DNA from: Alphaproteobacteria bacterium
Lineage (GTDB): Bacteria; Pseudomonadota; Alphaproteobacteria; Sphingomonadales; Emcibacteraceae
NCBI GenBank assembly: GCA_002401545.1
Contig: NVTJ01000033.1
Location: 4,161 to 12,427, forward strand
Direction: 5' to 3'
DNA: 8,267 bases
Made by a program: the position numbers and the translations under genes. The notes under the pieces are model-generated. The model was given only the letters and a program-made list of their open reading frames with translations. It was not told the origin of the DNA and ran no database searches. Of the stretch, positions 1-4,543 are shown in pieces. Position 1 is the first letter of the stretch, and each line of letters starts with the position of its first letter.

Positions 1-1
1 C

Positions 2-421
2 GCCATCATGTCACCGTTGTATGACGGATCGGAATTTGATAAAGTCAATAACCGTCAGGTTTATAACCTGTCCGTTGATATGGTATATGCCGGTTTCAGG
101 CTCGGCGCATCTTTCACTCAGGAAAGAAACTTCTATAATTCCGGTTTAAAGGGCTTTGATATCGCCATGGGCTATTCCGGCAGCAAATGGGGGGCTGATG
201 TCAGATTTGGCGAATATAAACGCGCGCATGACCGCCTGTTCGCCAGCACTGAAGAATTTTATGACACTGTCCATGCGCTGGAAATCGGTGCCGCCTATCA
301 AATTCATTCCAATATCCGTTTCACGGGCCGCTTTACCTATTATTCCTATGGTCAGGAAAATGAACTGGATAAACTCAGAAACAGCCAGGTGTTTTTCCTG
401 GGCACCAACGTGAATTTCTAA
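2..421 (+). CDS. Gram-negative porin, C-terminal part (5' truncated by window edge)
   Basis: This is the last 139 or so residues of an outer-membrane beta-barrel protein; the reading frame is open to the window edge, so the ATG at 8 is internal rather than a start. The sequence alternates polar and hydrophobic/aromatic residues in strand-length blocks separated by short turns, for example VYAGFRLGASFTQ, KWGADVRFGEY, HALEIGAAYQI and IRFTGRFTYYSYG. It ends in a strand, VFFLGTNVNF, with a terminal phenylalanine, the usual BAM-complex recognition signature of outer-membrane proteins. Similar C-termini occur in the general diffusion porin families of Proteobacteria. Substrate specificity cannot be told from this fragment because the constriction loop and N-terminus lie outside. 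Its stop codon overlaps the stop of the convergent ThiE-like gene by 4 nt, with no obvious terminator between them. Confidence 0.82.
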   Translation, partial: AIMSPLYDGSEFDKVNNRQVYNLSVDMVYAGFRLGASFTQERNFYNSGLKGFDIAMGYSGSKWGADVRFGEYKRAHDRLFASTEEFYDTVHALEIGAAYQIHSNIRFTGRFTYYSYGQENELDKLRNSQVFFLGTNVNF

Positions 422-1035
422 CTTTGTTCAAACCCGCGAATTGCCGCAATGCCTGCGACGCCTGAACCAACAAGCTGGCCGGCGTTATTGGCTGTCACCC
501 CCCCCAAAGCATAAAGCGGCAAAGCCGTCGCCGCAACTATATGCCGCAGGCCGGACAGGCCAAGAATTGGCCGGGTGCCGGATAAAGTCTCCGGATGGCT
601 GAGTGTGGGAAAGACCGGAGCGATCAAGCCTGCGTCAATGGGTAATTTTTTCGCCCGCCTCACAGACACAAGGTCGTGACAGGATACGGTTATCATCCAA
701 TGGCCGTGAGCGGCGCGAATATCTGTCGCCCGGCCCATCAGACCCTCTGGCAAATGCACCCCGTCTGCCGACAGCTTTGAAGCAAGGCCTGCATCACCCG
801 CCACCAGAAAGACAATCATTCTTTCCCGGCAAAGCGCCCTTAAATCCGCCCCCAGCTTTTCCCTTGCCGGATAATCATAATCCCGCAAAATCACCGCGGA
901 ACCCGCGGGAAGTGCCGAAATTACTTTTTCAGGGTCGGCAACCGCTTGACTGTCTGTGATAAAAAAAACCGGCGGTAAATTTTCACCCTGCCCATGATCC
1001 TGATTGAGCCGTTTTGCGATGTCTGTTAATGTCAT
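418..1035 (-). CDS. Thiamine phosphate synthase-like protein (ThiE/TenI family, divergent)
   Basis: A 205-residue TIM-barrel protein of the ThiE/TenI family. ThiE joins the HMP-pyrophosphate and thiazole-phosphate halves of thiamine in the cytoplasm. Recognisable family positions are FFITD (24-28), ILRDYD (49-54), DGVHLPEGL (91-99), ITVSCH (115-120), APVFPT (139-144), ALGGV (176-180) and GVAGIAAIRG (192-201). Two places differ from classical ThiE: the usual N-D after the second core strand reads AGD (79-81), and the lysine normally following PxxPT-T is replaced in TLSHPE. Activity as a true synthase is therefore uncertain, and it may be TenI-like or specialised. The frame extends upstream to 1134 but would then run into yggS. 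I chose the ATG at 1035; an ATG at 1047 is equally possible, and neither has a clear ribosome binding site. No other thi gene is in view. Confidence 0.78.
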   Translation of the reverse strand: MTLTDIAKRLNQDHGQGENLPPVFFITDSQAVADPEKVISALPAGSAVILRDYDYPAREKLGADLRALCRERMIVFLVAGDAGLASKLSADGVHLPEGLMGRATDIRAAHGHWMITVSCHDLVSVRRAKKLPIDAGLIAPVFPTLSHPETLSGTRPILGLSGLRHIVAATALPLYALGGVTANNAGQLVGSGVAGIAAIRGFEQS

Positions 1036-1051
1036 AACAGGCAGCATAATA

Positions 1052-1058
1052 CAGGAAA
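1052..1058 (+). promoter_or_regulatory. Ribosome binding site fixing the TTG start of yggS
   Basis: AGGA at 1053-1056 lies 8 nt before the TTG at 1065. An in-frame stop (TAA) at 1047-1049 rules out any earlier start, so translation must begin at this TTG. Confidence 0.7.
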
Positions 1059-1064
1059 CAAACC

Positions 1065-1721
1065 TTGACCAGCAAACTAGATAGCGTAACTCGGAATATC
1101 CATTCCGCGGCGGCAAATGCGGGCCGCAAGGCAACAGACATCACACTGGTCGCCGTATCCAAAACCAAATCTTCTAATGCCATAACACCAATATTGGATC
1201 AGGGCCACCGGGTGTTTGGTGAAAACAGGATACAGGAGGCCGCTGGAAAATGGCCTGAACTTCGTGCCCTTTACAGCCAGGTGGAACTGCATCTGATCGG
1301 TCCACTGCAAAGCAATAAGGTGCGACAGGCACTCCGGCTTTTCGACGTTATTGAAACCATCGACCGGCCCAAGCTCGCCCGTGCCATTGCCCGGATCAGT
1401 CAGGAAGAAAACATATCCTGTCAATATTATATCCAGATCAATGTGGGCCGGGAAGCCCAAAAAGCCGGTATTGACCCGGAGGAAGCTGACAGTTTCATTA
1501 CCCTGTGCCGGGATGAATTAAAGCTGCCGGTGATCGGACTCATGTGCATCCCGCCGGCGGATCAGGACCCGGCACCTTACTTCTTACAGCTCAAAGAAAT
1601 TGCCAAGCGCAACGGACTGAAGAAATTATCCATGGGCATGAGCGGTGATTATCAGGTCGCCATCCGCTGCGGGGCCACCTCCGTCCGGGTTGGTACAGCC
1701 ATTTTTGGCGCCCGGTCATAA
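1065..1721 (+). CDS. yggS: YggS family pyridoxal phosphate-binding homeostasis protein (PLPHP/PROSC)
   Basis: A 218-residue single-domain, alanine-racemase-fold (type III) PLP protein. The family holds PLP without known enzymatic activity and balances vitamin B6 and linked amino-acid pools in the cytoplasm. The PLP-binding lysine is K33 in the signature LVAVSKTKS (28-36). Other family motifs are FGENRIQEA, HLIGPLQSNKVR, IETIDRPKLA, INVGREAQKAGI, GLMCIPP, LSMGMSGDY and the phosphate-binding end RCGATSVRVGTAIFGAR. Length is normal for the family. The start is TTG, supported by an upstream AGGA and an in-frame stop just before it. It is head to head with the ThiE-like gene, whose start is only 29 bp away, so the two share a very compact promoter region. 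It converges on the L,D-transpeptidase gene. Confidence 0.95.
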   Translation: MTSKLDSVTRNIHSAAANAGRKATDITLVAVSKTKSSNAITPILDQGHRVFGENRIQEAAGKWPELRALYSQVELHLIGPLQSNKVRQALRLFDVIETIDRPKLARAIARISQEENISCQYYIQINVGREAQKAGIDPEEADSFITLCRDELKLPVIGLMCIPPADQDPAPYFLQLKEIAKRNGLKKLSMGMSGDYQVAIRCGATSVRVGTAIFGARS

Positions 1722-1740
1722 GCCAATTGAAATTATATTA

Positions 1741-1783
1741 CCCCTTATGAGAATAAGGGGCTGTCCTGGGGTCAGGACCCCAG
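1741..1783. terminator. Two tandem hairpins between convergent genes, probable bidirectional terminator or palindromic repeat
   Basis: CCCCTTAT at 1741-1748 pairs perfectly with ATAAGGGG at 1753-1760 around a GAGA loop. Six bases later CTGGGGTC (1766-1773) pairs with GACCCCAG (1776-1783). The second hairpin overlaps an alternative one, GTCCTG (1763-1768) with CAGGAC (1773-1778), so the two folds exclude each other. A run of six A follows at 1786-1791, which places a U-tract on the upstream side for minus-strand transcripts. No strong U-tract follows in the plus direction, so intrinsic termination is not textbook. Its position just after yggS and beyond the end of the convergent L,D-transpeptidase gene supports a role in ending transcription. 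Confidence 0.5.
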
Positions 1784-1791
1784 CTAAAAAA

Positions 1792-1821
1792 CCGGTGCCC
1801 CCTAATCTTAAGGAACACCGG
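1792..1821. repeat. Inverted repeat in the convergent intergenic region
   Basis: CCGGTG at 1792-1797 pairs with CACCGG at 1816-1821, and CC (1800-1801) with GG (1812-1813) inside it, giving an imperfect hairpin with an A/T-rich loop. It directly follows the two hairpins at 1741-1783 and may belong to the same terminator or to a dispersed palindromic element. The rest of the gap, to 1882, shows nothing I can name. Confidence 0.35.
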
Positions 1822-1882
1822 AAGTTGGAAGATATCAGACAATTTGATCATCCCTCAAAATGAGTGATTATGGGAACAGGAT

Positions 1883-2434
1883 TCAGTGAGCCATCACCGT
1901 CAGAGTTGTCTCAGGCGATAATATGGGCAGGATTTCCAGCAAATCCTGCTTTCTCAGGGCAATACACCCTTCTGTGCCTTCAAAGGATTCTTCACCACCA
2001 TATTCGGCGGCAACATGGAGAAATATGGCACTGCCCCGACCTTTCTCAACCGGATCATCATTATGGCCCAGAATGACGATCACATCATAAAGGTCATCAT
2101 CGCGCCACAGGCTTTCCGCACTGGCATGATAGGGCAGCATCACTGATTGATTATAGGCCTTGTCCCCGGGGTCATCACACCAGCCATCTTCTTCCAGAAG
2201 TGCCATCATGGGAATCTGGCTATAAATTGGCTTAGACAACTTATCATAGCGATAATAAATAGCTCTGAGCGGAAAATTACCCTTTGGGGTTTTCATATCC
2301 CCCTCTGTTTTTGACCGCACAATACCCTGTTTACCCAAAGCGCAGGGGAAAGTTTTACCGCCAATCATCAACGCGCCCAAGGCCGGATTATCATTAGCCG
2401 GTATCACAATAATGTCAATTTCCGAACTTGCCAT
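1883..2434 (-). CDS. L,D-transpeptidase family protein (YkuD-fold), last gene of the psp operon
   Basis: A 183-residue protein of the YkuD-like L,D-transpeptidase superfamily, which cross-links or tailors peptidoglycan stem peptides through a catalytic cysteine. The active-site block is visible: GHND (123-126), SAIFLH with H140, and GTEGCIAL with C157. TPKGNFPLR (49-57) matches the conserved substrate-side motif found early in this family. No signal peptide or membrane segment can be seen, so export is unexplained; proteins of this stand-alone subgroup often look like this. The frame also allows an ATG at 2470, which overlaps the previous stop as ATGA but has no ribosome binding site. I chose the ATG at 2434 because GAAGGG lies 7 nt upstream. 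It is 32 bp downstream of the PspB-like gene on the same strand, so it is probably co-expressed under membrane stress. Confidence 0.85.
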   Translation of the reverse strand: MASSEIDIIVIPANDNPALGALMIGGKTFPCALGKQGIVRSKTEGDMKTPKGNFPLRAIYYRYDKLSKPIYSQIPMMALLEEDGWCDDPGDKAYNQSVMLPYHASAESLWRDDDLYDVIVILGHNDDPVEKGRGSAIFLHVAAEYGGEESFEGTEGCIALRKQDLLEILPILSPETTLTVMAH

Positions 2435-2441
2435 AACATTT

Positions 2442-2447
2442 CCCTTC
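2442..2447 (-). promoter_or_regulatory. Ribosome binding site deciding the L,D-transpeptidase start
   Basis: GAAGGG on the minus strand sits 7 nt before the ATG at 2434, whereas the alternative ATG at 2470 is preceded only by A/T-rich sequence. Confidence 0.6.
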
Positions 2448-2466
2448 TCTTGTGGTATATTCATAT

Positions 2467-2745
2467 TCATTTTAAATTATCAATTTCGGCGGCCAGGTTC
2501 TGGCCTTTATCGGTGGCGATGCGTTCCAGCACCTGAATGCGCGCCTCCATAGCTTCAAATTTTTCCAAAACCGATGCCAAATCTTTCTTGGTATAAAAAC
2601 CATCGCCTTCATCCATGCCCAGGTCATTCATCAGGTCATCCATCATACTGCTGCCCCTCTTGTGTTTTCGGTCCATATAGCTTTTAACAACGCCGCCAAT
2701 AACGGATATGGCAACGATCCAGACAACCATTTCAAAAACAGCCAT
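2467..2745 (-). CDS. Small membrane protein with C-terminal coiled coil, PspB-like
   Basis: A 92-residue protein with one N-terminal membrane segment (about 4-22), a basic anchor (KSYMDRKHKR, 21-30), an acidic methionine-rich linker (34-48) and an amphipathic helix (54-80). The architecture is that of PspB: a membrane anchor followed by a cytoplasmic coiled coil. The stretch EKFEAMEARIQVLERIATD (61-79) resembles the core of classical PspB (AERxxxRIQxLExILD), as does ERIESRIQNIERILD in the operon's own PspB. The linker is longer and the terminal DWR motif of PspB is absent, so I call it PspB-like rather than PspB. It is in the psp operon 27 bp after the short PspC-domain gene, with AGAGGA upstream of its ATG. 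I infer that it partners the second PspC; this is not shown by the sequence. Confidence 0.75.
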   Translation of the reverse strand: MAVFEMVVWIVAISVIGGVVKSYMDRKHKRGSSMMDDLMNDLGMDEGDGFYTKKDLASVLEKFEAMEARIQVLERIATDKGQNLAAEIDNLK

Positions 2746-2772
2746 TTCAATATCCTCTGTATTTTTTTATCA

Positions 2773-3000
2773 TTATCTTCTGTATAGCCCGTGGCCACTG
2801 TCATCCAGCAAGACACTAACCAGAAAATAGCCAAGAATAACAACAGGCCCTGTCATTAATACGGCTATGATGCCGGCTATGCGCAGGATCAGGGGATTGA
2901 TATTCAGGTAATCCCCAAGGCCGGAAAATACGCCGCATATTTTACCGCGACGGCTGTTTTTGTAGAGTTTTTTGGCACGGGTATTTTCATATTTGCTCAT
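2773..3000 (-). CDS. Short PspC-domain membrane protein (second PspC of the operon)
   Basis: A 75-residue protein consisting almost only of a PspC domain. It has KLYKNSRRGKICGVFSGLGD (11-30), the conserved LY-x-n-KICGVxxGLxDYL signature, followed by a hydrophobic region (about 38-66) long enough for one or two membrane passes. It aligns by eye with residues 14-70 of the full-length PspC encoded just upstream (shared LY, GKICGV, D, R and the YFL...LLD end). It lacks that protein's long C-terminal coiled coil. An AGGAG 7 nt before the ATG supports the start; the gap to pspC is only 9-10 bp. PspC proteins sense inner-membrane stress with PspB and bind PspA. A version without the coiled coil may modulate the complex; that is inference. 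Confidence 0.85.
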   Translation of the reverse strand: MSKYENTRAKKLYKNSRRGKICGVFSGLGDYLNINPLILRIAGIIAVLMTGPVVILGYFLVSVLLDDSGHGLYRR

Positions 3001-3010
3001 TTTCTTGCTC

Positions 3011-3418
3011 CTAATTTTTCTTCAGGTCTTCAAATTCTTTGTGGAGATTATATTCCCGCGAGGTCACGTGGGCTTCCGCAGCCCGCAGGCGACGTTCAAT
3101 TTCCCGAAATTTATGACGCACATCGCGAATGGTATTTTTTGGCTGGGTACGAACGCCTTTCCAGAAATCGTCCTGTTCCTTGCTGTCAAATAAATCTGAT
3201 GGCTTCGGGTCCAATAACCAGCACATCAGGAAATAGGCGATAACAACAACCCCGCTGGCTGGTGATATCAGGCCAAGGATGGCAACAACCCTGACAATGG
3301 TTATATCAACGCCGCTAAAGTCGGAAATGCCGGCACATACACCGCATATTTTTCCCTTCTTCTTGTCCAGATATAATTTATTATATTTGGGGGGTTCATT
3401 TTGATAAGGCCTGGGCAT
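3011..3418 (-). CDS. pspC: Phage shock protein C, envelope stress sensor
   Basis: A 135-residue inner-membrane protein. The PspC domain (about 14-71) carries KLYLDKKKGKICGVCAGISD followed by hydrophobic segments (41-70). A charged C-terminal helix (about 94-134, FREIERRLRAAEAHV) matches the leucine-zipper-like tail of classical PspC. In the known system PspC with PspB senses membrane damage and binds PspA, freeing PspF. The frame opens earlier at a TTG (3433), but that TTG is part of the ribosome binding site; the ATG at 3418 has GGAGG 8 nt upstream and overlaps the pspB stop by one base (TAATG), implying translational coupling. Confidence 0.95.
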   Translation of the reverse strand: MPRPYQNEPPKYNKLYLDKKKGKICGVCAGISDFSGVDITIVRVVAILGLISPASGVVVIAYFLMCWLLDPKPSDLFDSKEQDDFWKGVRTQPKNTIRDVRHKFREIERRLRAAEAHVTSREYNLHKEFEDLKKN

Positions 3419-3630
3419 TATCTTGCCCTCCAATCAGGGGTGTCTGCGTCCAGAATACGCTCAATATTCTGAATCCGGCTCTCAATTCTTTCCGCACTGT
3501 CCCACAATTCGGTGAGGATCTTCTCATCTTCCGATGTCAGCGTCCTGGACTGCTTCCATTTGGTCGTATAGTGGAAAATAATGATCAGCGGGGCGACAAC
3601 CACCATAAACAGGATACCGAGAACTTCCAT
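3418..3630 (-). CDS. pspB: Phage shock protein B, envelope stress sensor
   Basis: A 70-residue inner-membrane protein with one N-terminal membrane helix (about 4-21), a short basic turn (KWKQSR, 24-29) and a cytoplasmic coiled coil (about 33-62). SAERIESRIQNIERILDADTPDWRAR (in two parts, 45-60 and 61-70) matches the conserved PspB C-terminus, including the TP-x-WR ending. Length is typical. It works with PspC to relay membrane stress to PspA. It begins 48 bp after pspA with GAAAGG upstream, and its stop overlaps the pspC start by one base. Confidence 0.95.
   Translation of the reverse strand: MEVLGILFMVVVAPLIIIFHYTTKWKQSRTLTSEDEKILTELWDSAERIESRIQNIERILDADTPDWRAR
3427..3431 (-). promoter_or_regulatory. 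Strong ribosome binding site of pspC inside the end of pspB
   Basis: GGAGG on the minus strand, 8 nt before the ATG at 3418, lies in the last codons of pspB. It excludes the earlier TTG at 3433, which would overlap it. Confidence 0.75.
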
Positions 3631-3678
3631 TGTATGAACCTTTCTTGCTAAATCCCCAGAAAAAGAGCAGGGATAAAA

Positions 3679-4359
3679 TTATTTTTTATCTGATGTTTTA
3701 CTTTTGGCTATTTTAGCTTTCAGCGCTGCCAGATCATCGGCCACATTCTGCTGGGATTCAAGATCGTCAAACTCCTCGCTCAGCGTTTTTTCCCGGCCTA
3801 TATCAGCAGCCTCAACACGGCTTTCCGTATCATCAACATGTTTTTCCATCTGTGTAAAGCGGACCATGACGTCCTCAATCCGGTTATCATAAAGCTTTTG
3901 ACGGACTTTCATCTGACTTGTGGCCGTTTGCTGGCGCTCGACAAGGGAACGCTGCTTCTGTTTTGCTTCCTTGATCTTGGCCTCAAGGCTGATGATGTCA
4001 TTCTGATATTTGGTCAGGGCTTCGTCCAGTGGTTCCCGGTCCTCATCCAGACTTGTGGCCAGATCATTAAGCTTTGCCCGTTCGCCCAGTGCCGCCGTCG
4101 CCAGATCTTCCCGGTTTTTGCTCAGGGCCAATTCCGCTTTGTCGTACCATTGATCCTGCGCATTCTGCAAACGGGTCATATTGCGTCCCATTTCCTTGCG
4201 GTCAGCAATAACGCGGGCAGCAGAGGAACGAACTTCCACCAACGTATCTTCCATTTCCTGAACCATGAGGCGGATCATTTTGGCCGGGTCTTCGGCCCTG
4301 TCCAGAATGTGATTGATGTTGGAATTTACAATGTCTGTGAGGCGTGTGAAAATACCCAT
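3679..4359 (-). CDS. pspA: Phage shock protein A, membrane-repair effector and PspF inhibitor
   Basis: A 226-residue, almost wholly helical coiled-coil protein of the PspA/IM30 (ESCRT-III-like) family. It starts MGIFTRLTDIVNSNINHILD, the N-terminal amphipathic helix that binds stressed membrane. EDPAKMIRLMVQEMEDTLVEV (about 22-42) is the strongest family signature, followed by heptad-rich helices to about 180, AELALSKNREDLATAALGER (75-94), and a lysine-rich tail. There is no signal peptide or membrane helix, so it is a peripheral inner-membrane/cytoplasmic protein. It oligomerises on damaged membrane and, when unstressed, inhibits PspF. GGAG lies 7 nt before the ATG. It is the first gene of the operon, about 44 nt downstream of the predicted sigma-54 transcription start. 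Confidence 0.97.
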   Translation of the reverse strand: MGIFTRLTDIVNSNINHILDRAEDPAKMIRLMVQEMEDTLVEVRSSAARVIADRKEMGRNMTRLQNAQDQWYDKAELALSKNREDLATAALGERAKLNDLATSLDEDREPLDEALTKYQNDIISLEAKIKEAKQKQRSLVERQQTATSQMKVRQKLYDNRIEDVMVRFTQMEKHVDDTESRVEAADIGREKTLSEEFDDLESQQNVADDLAALKAKIAKSKTSDKK

Positions 4360-4413
4360 ATTCTTTCTCCAGATTAAAATTGCACCCCTCTCGTGGTACT
4401 CTGCCTCTTACTT

Positions 4414-4430
4414 TGCACAAGCCATGCCAA
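4414..4430 (-). promoter_or_regulatory. Sigma-54 (-24/-12) promoter of the psp operon
   Basis: On the minus strand the sequence reads TTGGCATGGCTTGTGCA, against the RpoN consensus YTGGCACGRNNNTTGCW. It keeps the essential GG (4428-4427) and GC (4416-4415) with the exact 10-nt spacing between them, and differs at two of the specified positions. Transcription should start near 4403, giving a leader of about 44 nt before pspA. Divergence from a PspF-type activator gene makes the assignment strong. Confidence 0.87.
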
Positions 4431-4446
4431 TTTTATATATTTCATC

Positions 4447-4459
4447 TATCTTATTGATT
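4447..4459 (-). promoter_or_regulatory. Putative IHF-binding site between activator sites and promoter
   Basis: On the minus strand AATCAATAAGATA matches the IHF consensus WATCAANNNNTTR at 8 of its 9 specified positions. It lies about 44-56 bp upstream of the predicted start, between the sigma-54 promoter and the PspF repeats, where IHF bends DNA in the enterobacterial psp promoter. The region is A/T-rich, so a chance match is possible. Confidence 0.5.
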
Positions 4460-4490
4460 TTAAATAATTATTCCATTTTTCTGGCCAAAT

Positions 4491-4496
4491 GATAAT
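4491..4496 (+). promoter_or_regulatory. Possible -10 element of the pspF promoter
   Basis: GATAAT matches the sigma-70 -10 hexamer at 5 of 6 positions and would start transcription near 4503, inside the first PspF site. A convincing -35 hexamer is missing, and the whole stretch is A/T-rich, so this is a weak call. Confidence 0.25.
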
Positions 4497-4531
4497 TAGT
4501 GTAATACACTATTGTTTAGTGAAATAAGATA
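4496..4531. promoter_or_regulatory. Two PspF upstream activator sites (UAS) in tandem
   Basis: TTAGTGTAATACACTA at 4496-4511 contains a perfect palindrome, TAGTGT-AAT-ACACTA (4497-4511). A related copy, TTAGTGAAATAAGATA, lies at 4516-4531, identical at 12 of 16 positions and offset by exactly 20 bp, about two helical turns. They lie about 93-128 bp upstream of the predicted pspA start, the usual distance for bacterial enhancer-binding proteins. From memory, the enterobacterial PspF sites share the TAGTG-AAT core. They also lie directly upstream of pspF, so binding there could repress pspF itself. Confidence 0.68.
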
Positions 4532-4543
4532 AAGTTTAATAAT

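Noticed and set aside
894..908. CCGCGG-AAC-CCGCGG repeat inside the ThiE-like gene
   Set aside because: It is a short G/C-rich repeat in coding sequence, explained by alanine/glycine codons; there is no reason to give it a separate role.
1036..1134. Long N-terminus of the ThiE-like protein starting at 1134
   Set aside because: It would overlap the start of yggS by about 70 bp, and the added residues do not resemble the family; the shorter form has normal length.
1645..2076. Small plus-strand open frames spanning the intergenic gap and the end of the L,D-transpeptidase gene
   Set aside because: They run through the palindromes or antisense to a real gene, with no ribosome binding site or protein-like composition.
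3419..3433. TTG start of pspC at 3433
   Set aside because: The TTG overlaps the GGAGG ribosome binding site that serves the ATG at 3418.
3838..4377. 179-residue plus-strand open frame opposite pspA
   Set aside because: It is the antisense of a strongly conserved coiled-coil gene; the translation has no recognisable family features.
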